Assembly (NCBI RefSeq): GCF_001269385.1
Contig: NZ_CXOO01000004.1
Span: forward strand, 1 to 64,000
Length of the DNA stretch: 64,000 bases
From: Limnohabitans sp. DM1
Lineage (GTDB): Bacteria > Pseudomonadota > Gammaproteobacteria > Burkholderiales > Burkholderiaceae_C
Direction of reading: 5' to 3'
Under the pieces are notes generated by a model. That model did not search any database, had not been told where the DNA came from, and saw only the letters and a program-made list of their open reading frames with translations. Shown piece after piece: positions 1-8,224 of the stretch (the first letter of the stretch is position 1; each line of letters begins with the position of its first letter). Position numbers and translations under genes: made by a program.

Positions 1-382
1 CATGGGGAATCCTTTTCTGTGGCATGTTGAAGTTTGAAACGTGTGCGCAATTCTTCTCGTAGGTCGGTGGCTTTAGCCCCGACATTGCATGCTTCGGCGC
101 AGGCTGCATGTCGGGGCTCCATTGAATGCCCAGGTAGAAATCCACATCGGACCAGACTTTGGAATCTACACGGCGGGCATTACGGCTTTGCTGTGCCCGC
201 TCAGTCGCCTTGGCGCAGGCTTGTTCGGCGCGATAGCCACGCTGGCCACGACCACGGCTGAGTTCGCGGCTGATGGTGCTGCGGCTCCTGCCCAATGATC
301 GGGCGATCTCGGTGATGGTCTGTTTGGCTTTCAAGAGGCTGTGAATTTGATATCGTTCTTCTCGGCTGAGGTGCTTGTACAT
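1..382 (-). pseudogene. IS30-family transposase, 5' fragment
   Basis: Reading leftward from an ATG at 382, the frame gives MYKHLSREERYQIHSLLKA, then a helix-turn-helix with SLGRSRSTISREL and a basic stretch ending near IQWSP. This is the typical N-terminal DNA-binding part of IS30 transposases. The match stops at the tryptophan codon near 119, where a palindromic element begins, and what follows (to the window edge) does not look like the DDE catalytic domain. A longer start at 416 (MATQTAKSK) is in another frame, so the gene is probably also frameshifted at its start. I infer a dead IS remnant. Whether a catalytic part lies beyond the left edge cannot be seen. Confidence 0.7.
75..118. repeat. 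REP-like imperfect palindrome
   Basis: The arms AGCCCCGACAT (75-85) and ATGTCGGGGCT (108-118) are perfect inverted repeats of 11 bases, with more pairing inward through TGCATGC/GCTGC around a one-base bulge. The element sits where the IS30 transposase match ends. The adjoining GTAGGTCGGTGGCTTTAGCC has the look of dispersed REP-type repeats of betaproteobacteria (from memory). It could fold as a hairpin in RNA of either strand. Confidence 0.6.
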
Positions 383-483
383 CTGGCAACTTGGACTTGG
401 CGGTTTGAGTGGCCATGATGCCTTGACATCCTCAGCCACCCATCACCGGGTTCATCTTTGTTGCACCTCGTACTTGAATCCGC

Positions 484-861
484 CTATGCATTCGTACTTG
501 CCTTCAACTCCTTGCGCATGGATTCTGGATTTTTAATCCAACGTTGCGACTTTGCATCCAAGATGCCCCAAGTTTGAGGTCGATCAAGTTCTTCTGCTGG
601 GTTGCAAGAGAATGCAATGCTCAATTCGTTAAATCCTGATCCCCATTCTTTAGGCAAAGGATCTCCTACAAAAAAGCCTTTTCGATTGAGCTGAGAGACT
701 GCACCGTTCGGTAAATTTTGCTCTCTAGGCACTCTTGCTGAAATATTGCAGCTGTCTGCCACTTGCGCTTGAACAAGCTTATCCACCTGAATTTTGGTGA
801 GCTGTGCAGAACAACCAAATCCAACTCCAATCAACAGCAAAAAAATATAAATTTTTTTCAT
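484..861 (-). CDS. small putative lipoprotein at the end of the T6SS operon
   Basis: The protein is 125 residues. It begins MKKIYIFLLLIGVGFGCSAQ, a basic start plus hydrophobic core ending in a Cys at residue 17 that could be lipidated; the lipobox is loose (GFGC). The mature part has two further Cys (residues 38 and 81) and no family I recognise. A good ribosome site (GAGG, 8 bases before ATG) lies in the end of the preceding small gene. It is more AT-rich than the genes to its right. As the last gene after a vgrG/effector/partner set it may be an accessory or second immunity lipoprotein, but that is inference from position only. Confidence 0.6.
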   Translation of the reverse strand: MKKIYIFLLLIGVGFGCSAQLTKIQVDKLVQAQVADSCNISARVPREQNLPNGAVSQLNRKGFFVGDPLPKEWGSGFNELSIAFSCNPAEELDRPQTWGILDAKSQRWIKNPESMRKELKASTNA

Positions 862-1044
862 TTATTTCACCTCTTGCTTACGTCGCTCATATCCCTCAGG
901 AAATTGCAGTCCTCGACTCCCTTGTGCATCTGAAAAATAAGTTTCAGTAAGCATCGCCAGCAATACCCCGTAGGCTGAACAACGAGAGTCAAAACCGTTG
1001 ATACCGCTGTAGTTCGTGTTACTGACAACTCCAGGCAAATTCAC
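862..1044 (-). CDS. hypothetical 60-residue protein
   Basis: A GTG-initiated frame begins four bases beyond the stop of the upstream gene, in the same reading frame as it. It ends directly against the ATG of the lipoprotein gene. The product is soluble-looking, with the segment SRCSAYGVLLAMLTETYFSD in the middle and a basic end. I do not recognise it. It may be a real small gene, or the remains of the tail of a larger protein left by rearrangement. The tight packing and the ribosome site for the next gene inside its end favour at least co-transcription. Confidence 0.4.
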   Translation of the reverse strand: MNLPGVVSNTNYSGINGFDSRCSAYGVLLAMLTETYFSDAQGSRGLQFPEGYERRKQEVK

Positions 1045-1050
1045 GCTGGC

Positions 1051-2007
1051 TCATTTCAAATACATCGACCAGTCTGGATGTTGATAGCGGGTGTCCACCT
1101 TGTAGCCCTTGGCTTGGAGCTTGGCGGTCTCTTGGACTTTGATGGCCTCCAATTCTTTGAGCTTGGCGGGCCAGTACTGCGTCCAGGTGGGCGCTTTTTC
1201 TCGTGAAAAATTGCCCGCCCCCACATAGGTACGCATCTCACCAACGGCCGATTTGATGGCCAGGCTCAGCACATACTGACCTGGCTTGGTCAGCTCCATC
1301 TTGTCGTTGTCACGGCGGATGGTGATGTCCAGCACCACCCCATTGGCGTACAAGTAGGTGTTGAGAGGAGTAGATGAATCCGCCTTCATCCATTGCTCAA
1401 AACTGGGCCGAACCCGGGCGTCAGTGAGCCAGCCCCTTTCTTCCATGTGGTAACGCAAAGCATCGGGGCCGCGCAGCATGGCGCCAGCAGGGTCCAGATA
1501 CGGCACCCAACCTTTGGCCAGCAGGCTGTCGATGAAGGCGAACACTGAGCGGTGGGCTTCGGCGTGGCTCACAAATTCTTCGGGGCTCACGCCTGCGGTG
1601 ATGTCAAATGTATCCACCCCTCCATCTGCAAACAGGTTGTCGGTAAAGGACAAGATGTACAGCACCGTAGGCAAACTGAAGCTGTACTGATCATTACGAA
1701 GGGTGAGGGTGCCAAAGGGCGGCTTGGACCACCTCACCGTATGAAACAGCGCCCCGGCGGGTTGTTTGTCTTCTTTGCCGCCGTGCGCGCGGACCATGTC
1801 AATGCCTTGCATGCCCATCCAAATGGTCAGCTCGGGCGGGGTCGATTGGGAGTTCATATCGGTGTTTCTTTCGTTGGATGCATTGGTATCGAAGCCTTGG
1901 AGCGCATACATCAGCACGGCCATGCCCAGCAGCACGCCAATCAAGATGGCCAGGCGCTTGGCCCAGCGGCGCAGCGCTGTGAGCGAGGCGGATTTATTTA
2001 GGGTCAT
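1051..2007 (-). CDS. membrane-anchored candidate immunity protein of the VgrG1 cargo set
   Basis: The product is 318 residues starting MTLNKSAS, chosen because this ATG overlaps the end of the effector gene by 14 bases; a longer frame would lie deep inside that gene. A single membrane segment (about residues 15-37, LAILIGVLLGMAVLMYAL) follows a basic stretch, so the bulk should face the periplasm. It is a distant relative of the two proteins encoded at 29134-30225 and 31034-32122. They share the N-terminal anchor, a QPAG motif, a GW.PY motif and a PSFE/DEWM motif at similar spacing. All three follow a DUF2515-like gene directly. From position and topology I infer that it protects against that cargo. 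No enzyme motif is visible. Confidence 0.65.
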   Translation of the reverse strand: MTLNKSASLTALRRWAKRLAILIGVLLGMAVLMYALQGFDTNASNERNTDMNSQSTPPELTIWMGMQGIDMVRAHGGKEDKQPAGALFHTVRWSKPPFGTLTLRNDQYSFSLPTVLYILSFTDNLFADGGVDTFDITAGVSPEEFVSHAEAHRSVFAFIDSLLAKGWVPYLDPAGAMLRGPDALRYHMEERGWLTDARVRPSFEQWMKADSSTPLNTYLYANGVVLDITIRRDNDKMELTKPGQYVLSLAIKSAVGEMRTYVGAGNFSREKAPTWTQYWPAKLKELEAIKVQETAKLQAKGYKVDTRYQHPDWSMYLK

Positions 2008-3097
2008 TGGAGTCACTGGTGACCCGGCCATAGCCCCGGCTGTTGGCCCAGCCTGCAATCACACGCAATTCATCTTCCATATAGGTCAATTTTTTGATCA
2101 TCAACGCGTGGTATTTTCTGGCTGCTTCAACGATCCACTCCATGCGGCTGTCGTAGTTCTCAACAAGTACCCCGGCTTGGGCATAAGACACCACTTCATC
2201 GCGGCGCAGGTCGTGTGTGTCCAGCAGTTTTTGCGGGATCTTGTCTTCATCCATGCCGTGATGAAACACCAGCTTGGTGTCAGGAATCAGGTTGATCCAT
2301 GAGGGATCGGCCTTTTCTAAGCGGCGCATGCTGGCTGTCTCTTCGCGCAGCACCGGATCGTTCCAGCAAATTTCTTGCAACACGTTTTTTTGCTCTTGCT
2401 TGGCGATTGCCATGAGGTGAGTGAACTGGTCTTTTTGTTTGGCTGGAGGTCTCGTCGCCGCTTCAATAGTCGGCACCAAGGCAAACGCATCCTCTACCTC
2501 TTTTGTGAGCTTGAGCTTGCCCATGGGCCCCAGCGCTTCGTCGGCCCAGGGCAAGGCCATCATGGTTTTTTTGACAGCAGGAACGGTGAATTTGTCACTG
2601 CTCCGCTCGCCCTTGCATTTATTGAACGAATCGGGGTCGTTGGCATAACCCCAGTGCCAGGGCGCGATATCCATGAACAGCCACAAATTGCCTTTGGCCA
2701 ATACATGCGCGCTCTTGAAGCGAAACGCGGGTAAGTTGTGACCCACCGTTACCCCCCAATTTGAAAAAATGCCAGCCACAGTCTTGGAGGCAAACGCACC
2801 CAGGCCCATCCAATAAAACCGCCCTCTCTTTTTGGGGTCGCCGCCCTCTTGTTCCAGATAAATCTGGGCATAGGTGGCCGCAATTCGTTTAGCCCGGTGC
2901 TCGTAGAAGTCTTCCAATCGGTACTGAGTGGTGATGGAGCCAGGGGCGGGTGCTTTGCCGCTGGGGTTGGACAGGCGCACATACGCCCGTTGTTGGTAAA
3001 TTTGCCACCACTCAGCGCAGTTGCACTGCACTTTGAAGCAACTGTTTTCAATGTCGTTGGTGGTGACGGTTACAAAATCGGAACCGGTTGTCATCAT
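1994..3097 (-). CDS. DUF2515-like putative T6SS cargo effector (copy 1)
   Basis: The product is 367 residues starting MMTTGSD. The ATG overlaps the vgrG1 stop as ATGA, which settles the start. It shares blocks with the two other copies in the window: RIAATYAQIYLEQE, GRFYWMGLGAFASKTVA, AKGNLWLFMDIAPWHWGYA, ALPWADEAL, and a C-terminal SRMEWIVEAARKYHALM followed by YMEDELRVIAGW. From memory the pattern resembles proteins annotated DUF2515; I could not check this. No classical toxin motif (phospholipase GXSXG, HNH, NADase) is visible. It has no signal peptide, fitting delivery on VgrG. Its N-terminal 80 residues hold an extra Cys-rich piece (VQCNCAEWW) that may bind the VgrG tail. Function is unknown. 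Confidence 0.6.
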   Translation of the reverse strand: MMTTGSDFVTVTTNDIENSCFKVQCNCAEWWQIYQQRAYVRLSNPSGKAPAPGSITTQYRLEDFYEHRAKRIAATYAQIYLEQEGGDPKKRGRFYWMGLGAFASKTVAGIFSNWGVTVGHNLPAFRFKSAHVLAKGNLWLFMDIAPWHWGYANDPDSFNKCKGERSSDKFTVPAVKKTMMALPWADEALGPMGKLKLTKEVEDAFALVPTIEAATRPPAKQKDQFTHLMAIAKQEQKNVLQEICWNDPVLREETASMRRLEKADPSWINLIPDTKLVFHHGMDEDKIPQKLLDTHDLRRDEVVSYAQAGVLVENYDSRMEWIVEAARKYHALMIKKLTYMEDELRVIAGWANSRGYGRVTSDSNDPK

Positions 3098-6003
3098 GCG
3101 CTCCTGTTGTTGTTGGTGGTTGCTGCAGCGCCGTTGCGTGAAGCCTCGGGCCCAACTTCTACTTCGGCCCAAGACAAAGAAAATTTCAAGTCCTCTGGTT
3201 GGGGTGAGTGCACCCTGGGTGTAGTGCCGTCTTCTTGTGTTCGGGCTGTAAATTCTTGAACCGCTCCCTTGACCAGGAACGACACCTTGGGCATGGCTTT
3301 TCCTGTTGGGTTGCGAAGTGAAATTTGCTCATCGAAAGCAGCCACGCTCGGCAGACCAGCCATGTCCACCCCCATACTCTTGGCCCTCGGCATACGGTGA
3401 CTGGGCGCATGCACCGCCCAGCTGCCGCTGGTGCCGTCTTCAATGCCCGAAGCCTTGAACACTGTGTAGCTCCCCCCGCCGTTGATCACGATCTCTTCTT
3501 TGGCGGTGAAGGTGATCCGGTTGGCCGTTTGCGTGATCTTCACTTTGGCCAGGAAGCGGATGGATTTGTCCAGCGCTTGCATGTCCACGTTGGCCATGGC
3601 GCTGACGATCTTGATGCCGGCTTTGTAAGCGAAAAGGCGCAGGGCTTGTTCTGCACTGACCAGCAAGCTCTTGCCCGCGCTCACACTGGTGTGCCCGCCG
3701 CTGGTGATGGCGTGGTGTTGGCCGCTGTGCTGGTGTGTGCTTTGCGGTGTGGTGCTTTCAATGCCTGCTGGGCTGGACAGGATCAGGTGGGGCTCTTGCA
3801 GTTCAGGAAATTTGCCTTCTGTTTTGTCCTCCCCTGCAATGGCTTTGTTCTGGTCTTCAATGGCTTGGGCTACGTCGCCTTGGTCGCTGGCTTCATGCGC
3901 CTGGTGTTGCAGCGCCAAGTCGCCCAAACTGTCGTGCTGGCTGTGGGCGTTTTGTAGTCGGGCTGTGGTCTCGCTCAGGTCGGTGATGTGGCCATTGGCG
4001 TTGGGTCGGCCCTCGGTGCTGATGAGCAGGCCGTCTTTGGCCCTGACTGCGCCGTGTCCGTCGGTTCTGAGCTCAAAACCTTCGCCACGGTGGTCTTTGC
4101 GGCCAGCGTTGTCTTCGATGCGCGTGATGTGTCCCAGGCTCAGCTGGCTGTGCTGGTGGTCGCTCTTGATTTGCGCCTGGATCTTTTGTTCGGTGTCGTC
4201 CAGCACCAAGTGGTTGGACCTGCCCGCTGCGCTGTTGCCCCCGCCGGGTTTGAGCTCTCGGCTTCTGAAGCCGCTTAAGGCTTGCTGTGCAGGCAAGGCC
4301 CAGGGCGGCGTGTTCATCTGGTTGTAGACCCGGCCGGTGCAGATGGGCTGGTCTGGGTCTCCACCCAGAAAGTCCACGATCACTTCTTGCCCGATGCGCG
4401 GCACGTGCATGGCACCCAGTTGGTTACCCGCCCACGCGGCAGACACCCGCACCCAGCAGCTGCTGTTGTGGTTCTTGGCGCCATAGCGGTCCCAGGGGAA
4501 CTGCACTTTGATGCGCCCTAAAGGATCGGTGTAGATGTCGCTTTGTGCGGTGTCAGCGTCTGGCCCGCAGACCAGGGCGGTCTCGGGGCCATGGGTGTGG
4601 GGTTTGGGCTGAATGCCTTCGGGGCGCAGCAGTTCGGTGGTGGGCTGCACTTCAAAGCGCACCTCGATGCGCCACTGGCCGGAGAGGCGTTGGGCGTCGG
4701 ACAGGGCTTGCGGGATGAGTGAGGGGCTTGCGCTGTTTTTGTTGCTGTTCTTGCTGCTGTTGTGATCCCGCGCCGTGTCTTCGCTGACGTTTTCGATGAC
4801 GGTGTGGGTGGACAGCGTGAGGTATTCGATGTTGGCCGCGTCTTGCGGGTGTTTGTGCAGGGCAAAGGTGTGGCCTGTGGCGATGCCGCGCACATGGCCT
4901 GCGCCGCTGGCGCGTTGGCCGGCTTGGCGCAGCGCTTGCATGCGCAGGCGTGCCAGGTGTTGGCCTTGGGGCTCGGTTTGATTGGCTTGGGCGGTGTCAG
5001 AGCCTTTGTTTTCTTGCGCGTAGTCGCTGCCCGGCAGGCTGCCGCTGGCGGTGCTGCCGATGCCGCTGTCATTCCCAGATGCTTGGCCTGTGCGCACTTT
5101 GCCGCCGCGCCACAGGTAGACCTCTTGGTTAGCCTGGCCAGTAGGTCGGGGCTGGGCTTGGCTTGCGCCCAGAGCAACCTTGGGGCGGGTGTAGTCATAT
5201 TCCCGGCTGGCGTATTGGCCTGCTGTGAGCCGCTCGGTGGGGGTGAAGGCGTGGATGTATTCCTCGTCCACCTTGTGGCCCGGTGGGTAGTAGGCAATGC
5301 GGTGGTAAGCACTGTCGCTTTGGCCCTTTTGCAGGGGGCTGAAGGCGCCGCTGTGGTCACTCAAGATGAGGCGGTGCACGCCGCCCGAGTGCTCAAAGTG
5401 GTAGTTGATGCCCCACTCTTGCATGAGGCGGGTGATGAATTCAAAGTCAGTTTCGTTGTACTGCACGCAGTAGTCGCGGGCCGGATACGTTTCGATCAGG
5501 CGCACTTCGGTAGCAAAAGCGTAGTCGGCCAATACGGCGCGGATGACTTCGACCGGGGTTTGGTCCTGGAAGACTTTGCAGTCACTGGTCAGCGTGGCCA
5601 GGTGCAGCCAGGGGCGCAGGGTGAGCGCGTACAGGGCGTGGCGGCTGTCGGTGCCCAAGTGACGGGCGGCGGTGATGAGGCCCGAGATCTCGCGCACGCC
5701 TGCGCCTTGGTTGGCTGCGCCCAAGTTGCCTGCCAGGCCCGCTACAAAGCTGCCGTGGCCGTCCAGGGCGATGGCGCAAGTGAGCTCGCGCCCGACCATG
5801 TCGTGCAGGGGGAAGTTGCTGGCGTCGTTGGCGGCAAACTGCAATGCGTCGGGGCTTTGCAGGATGAGGGTGTATTCAAAGAGGGTGTTGACGGCCTCAT
5901 GGCCCGAGAGCTTGAGAGGCACCAAGGCGGCAGCGCCTGCCACCTGCGGGATGGCGGGGCTGGTGACGGTGAGGACTTTGGGGGATTGGAGCAGGGTGTT
6001 CAT
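3094..6003 (-). CDS. vgrG: T6SS spike protein VgrG (copy 1)
   Basis: The product is 969 residues. VgrG forms the trimeric spike on the Hcp tube and carries effectors. The N-terminal gp27-like part runs to about residue 400. The gp5-like OB fold contains MHVPRIGQEVIVDFLGGDP, and a DUF2345 region with LILSSPAGIESTTPQSTHQH follows. The last roughly 110 residues hold an extension with FDEQISLRNPTGKAMPKVSF, similar to the transthyretin-like cargo-binding tails of many VgrGs; VgrG3 has a related one and VgrG2 does not. The first 800 or so residues are nearly identical to VgrG2 and VgrG3. The start overlaps the tssA stop (ATGA), and the effector gene begins at its own stop (ATGA). Confidence 0.93.
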   Translation of the reverse strand: MNTLLQSPKVLTVTSPAIPQVAGAAALVPLKLSGHEAVNTLFEYTLILQSPDALQFAANDASNFPLHDMVGRELTCAIALDGHGSFVAGLAGNLGAANQGAGVREISGLITAARHLGTDSRHALYALTLRPWLHLATLTSDCKVFQDQTPVEVIRAVLADYAFATEVRLIETYPARDYCVQYNETDFEFITRLMQEWGINYHFEHSGGVHRLILSDHSGAFSPLQKGQSDSAYHRIAYYPPGHKVDEEYIHAFTPTERLTAGQYASREYDYTRPKVALGASQAQPRPTGQANQEVYLWRGGKVRTGQASGNDSGIGSTASGSLPGSDYAQENKGSDTAQANQTEPQGQHLARLRMQALRQAGQRASGAGHVRGIATGHTFALHKHPQDAANIEYLTLSTHTVIENVSEDTARDHNSSKNSNKNSASPSLIPQALSDAQRLSGQWRIEVRFEVQPTTELLRPEGIQPKPHTHGPETALVCGPDADTAQSDIYTDPLGRIKVQFPWDRYGAKNHNSSCWVRVSAAWAGNQLGAMHVPRIGQEVIVDFLGGDPDQPICTGRVYNQMNTPPWALPAQQALSGFRSRELKPGGGNSAAGRSNHLVLDDTEQKIQAQIKSDHQHSQLSLGHITRIEDNAGRKDHRGEGFELRTDGHGAVRAKDGLLISTEGRPNANGHITDLSETTARLQNAHSQHDSLGDLALQHQAHEASDQGDVAQAIEDQNKAIAGEDKTEGKFPELQEPHLILSSPAGIESTTPQSTHQHSGQHHAITSGGHTSVSAGKSLLVSAEQALRLFAYKAGIKIVSAMANVDMQALDKSIRFLAKVKITQTANRITFTAKEEIVINGGGSYTVFKASGIEDGTSGSWAVHAPSHRMPRAKSMGVDMAGLPSVAAFDEQISLRNPTGKAMPKVSFLVKGAVQEFTARTQEDGTTPRVHSPQPEDLKFSLSWAEVEVGPEASRNGAAATTNNNRSA

Positions 6004-7106
6004 TGGTCTTGATCCCAGGCTTGCAAGAGTTCGGGGGGGATGATGTGGGCCACCTCAGAAAAGCGTTTGCCCCACATGCGCTCGGCTTGCTTGAGCAACA
6101 CGGCCACGGGGCTGCTGGGCTCGTGCAATTCGACCCATTGCCGCACCTGAACCAGCGATTGCCGCAGCTGCTCGCGTTGATCGGTCACATGGGTTTGCCG
6201 CGCATGAAGTGGCGTGGGCACGATGAGGGGCGCACTGACCACGGCGTTCAGCGGTTGAGGCTCAGGAGCGGGGCTCAAGGCATCGACTTCGATGTATTCA
6301 AGTGGCGTCTTCATGGGCATGCGGCTGTCGGTGGGCAGTGCATGGCCCGGACGCCCTGTGGGGGCCAGCAACTTGAACAAGGGCTGCAGGTCTGGGGCTT
6401 CTTCGCCCAGCTGCTGCTGGCTCCAGGTCTGCAGGTGCTGCACGCACACAGCGCAGCCTTGCAAGGCCAGCAGGTGAGGGTCGCGGCGTTGGTGCAAATC
6501 GGCCAGTTGGCGCTGCACGGCTTCGGGCTCGGGGGCATAAGGCGGGCGCGGCACCGACAGGCTGCGCTCGATGTCGCGCACGCTCAGGCGAAATGCGGTG
6601 CTGCCAGAGACGATCACATCGCGCACATCCTCCAGCAAGCCTTGGCTGTCGCACAAGCCCGCCAGGGTGTTGGCTTGCACCAGGGGGTCGGACTCCCCAT
6701 CGATGAGCAATTGTGGGTGAATGCTGGCGGCAAAGCGTTCGCACACCTGCTGCAAAGCGCTCAGGCCTTGCAGCAAGCCTTGCGCACCCGCCTGCCGGGT
6801 GCGGCTGCGGACAAACCAGATGAGCATGCCCATGTCTTTGCTGCGCAAGAGCAGTCGGCGGCAGTCGCGCTCGATGTCTTTCCAGTCGGGCTCGGGCGCT
6901 TGTGCAGAAAAGTCGCCGTATTGCACATCGGCCTTGGGTTGCAAACGCGCGGCCAGCACGGCGTATTCCGGGTCGTACTCCAGATTGGGGCCGCTGGGCT
7001 GATCGGCGCTGATGGGCGTCAGCCACTCGGGGGGGATGTCCACCTTCAAGGGCTCCGGCCCCAAGGCACTGGCGACAGCGTTGATCAAGTTTTGCAAGGG
7101 TTTCAT
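6000..7106 (-). CDS. tssA: T6SS cap/assembly protein TssA
   Basis: The product is 368 residues from MKPLQNLIN. The ATG overlaps the tssG stop as ATGA; an in-frame ATG two codons earlier is also possible. The ImpA-type N-terminal domain is clear: SGPNLEYDPEYAVL, then the segment around DWKDIERDCRRLLLRSKDM, which precedes the usual membrane-associated helices. TssA primes and caps tail-sheath growth on the baseplate and membrane complex. The C-terminus is short and ends in a small helical piece with AERMWGKRFSEVAHIIP. It lies between tssG and vgrG1 in the main operon. Confidence 0.88.
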   Translation of the reverse strand: MKPLQNLINAVASALGPEPLKVDIPPEWLTPISADQPSGPNLEYDPEYAVLAARLQPKADVQYGDFSAQAPEPDWKDIERDCRRLLLRSKDMGMLIWFVRSRTRQAGAQGLLQGLSALQQVCERFAASIHPQLLIDGESDPLVQANTLAGLCDSQGLLEDVRDVIVSGSTAFRLSVRDIERSLSVPRPPYAPEPEAVQRQLADLHQRRDPHLLALQGCAVCVQHLQTWSQQQLGEEAPDLQPLFKLLAPTGRPGHALPTDSRMPMKTPLEYIEVDALSPAPEPQPLNAVVSAPLIVPTPLHARQTHVTDQREQLRQSLVQVRQWVELHEPSSPVAVLLKQAERMWGKRFSEVAHIIPPELLQAWDQDQ

Positions 7107-8224
7107 GGGCATGACCTGCTGGAAGTGGACGAGGCGGCAGTGGACGAGACATAGCGCTCGGGCTCCAACACCATGCCGGTGATGTGGTCGCTGCTTGAGT
7201 GCAATTGCCCGGCCCAGGTGGACCAGCCGAGCTGGGCGCTGTCGCCCAGCTGGCATGCAGGTGCGGCTTTGGCGGAAATCAGGAGCTCAACCTCCCACTC
7301 GTATTCAAAGCCAATAAAACTGCGCACCATCTCGACCAGCGCAGGCAAGTCCTGGCCGCTGGTGTGGCCTTGGGGGGTCAATCGCAAATAGCCTTTCAAA
7401 TCGAGCGGCCCCATCACCAGGCGAAATCGCGTCTGACGATCGGGCACTTTTTCACCGGCCATGGCGCCTTGGCCCAACATGCCTGAGCTCAGGGGGCGAC
7501 CGAGTTGGCACAGGTCTTCATTCGCCAAAGGCACCCAGTGCAGCTGGTATTCGAGGAGCCGAACCGGTATGCCAAAAAACCGCTGCAAGGTACTGACCAG
7601 GCCATCGGGGTCGCGGGCGCTGCGCACACGGTGCGCGGCGCTGGCCCAGCGTGCGTGTGCGGGCAAGGAACTGCTTTGCACTTGCGAAGGCTCGTCACCC
7701 GCCAAGCGCGCCACGTAATTGGTGAAGGTTTCTTCCTCTGCGCGGTCCAATCCGGCTGCCGCTTGGCTTTGCGCCCATGCGCGGTACATGTGCGTGAAGT
7801 AGCGGTGATGAAAGAGGTCCAGAAAATCACGCAGGGTATGGTCCCGACGCGACTCGCTGCGCTCTCGCGCCAGCTCGGTGACATGAATGGGCAATGGGCC
7901 ATTGGGCCCCAACATGCCCAGACCCATGAGTCGGATATGGGCCTGATCGCCCGGCAGCTCGACTTGCGCGATTTCGCGGGGCGCAAATGCCAAACTGGCT
8001 TGTTGCCCGAGCTTGAACCGCTCTTGCTGAGGCCGCTTGGCCTGCCCTACCGGGGGCATGGCAGGCTCGCCATTGGGCTGGCGCTGCGCGGCCAGGCTGC
8101 GCATGAGTCCCGTGAAGGTGTGTCGCCATGGCGTTTGCGTCGCGTCCTGCATGGCAGACGGCCATGCCTCTTGTCCGCCAGATGCGGTATCGGGCATGCC
8201 TTGGGCCGAATCAGTGCGGCGCAT
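7103..8224 (-). CDS. tssG: T6SS baseplate protein TssG
   Basis: The product is 373 residues from MRRTDSAQG. The ATG shares its A with the tssF stop (TGATG), so the longer upstream frame is rejected. TssG is a wedge subunit of the baseplate together with TssE, TssF and TssK. Family features visible are LMGLGMLGPNGPLPIHVTE, the DFLDLFHHRYFTHMYRAW block and a C-terminal YEWEVELLISAK region. An N-terminal tail of some 50 residues, rich in Gln and Pro, precedes the domain. It is packed between tssF and tssA. Confidence 0.92.
   Translation of the reverse strand: MRRTDSAQGMPDTASGGQEAWPSAMQDATQTPWRHTFTGLMRSLAAQRQPNGEPAMPPVGQAKRPQQERFKLGQQASLAFAPREIAQVELPGDQAHIRLMGLGMLGPNGPLPIHVTELARERSESRRDHTLRDFLDLFHHRYFTHMYRAWAQSQAAAGLDRAEEETFTNYVARLAGDEPSQVQSSSLPAHARWASAAHRVRSARDPDGLVSTLQRFFGIPVRLLEYQLHWVPLANEDLCQLGRPLSSGMLGQGAMAGEKVPDRQTRFRLVMGPLDLKGYLRLTPQGHTSGQDLPALVEMVRSFIGFEYEWEVELLISAKAAPACQLGDSAQLGWSTWAGQLHSSSDHITGMVLEPERYVSSTAASSTSSRSCP

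Noticed and set aside
461..485. Possible terminal inverted repeat of the IS30 element (GTTGCACCTCGTACTTGAATC)
   Set aside because: It looks like an IS30 end, but the other end is not in the window, so it cannot be confirmed.
1994..3097. DUF2515-like protein considered as a phospholipase (Tle) or DUF2235 effector
   Set aside because: No GXSXG or HKD motif is present, and the conserved blocks differ from those families.
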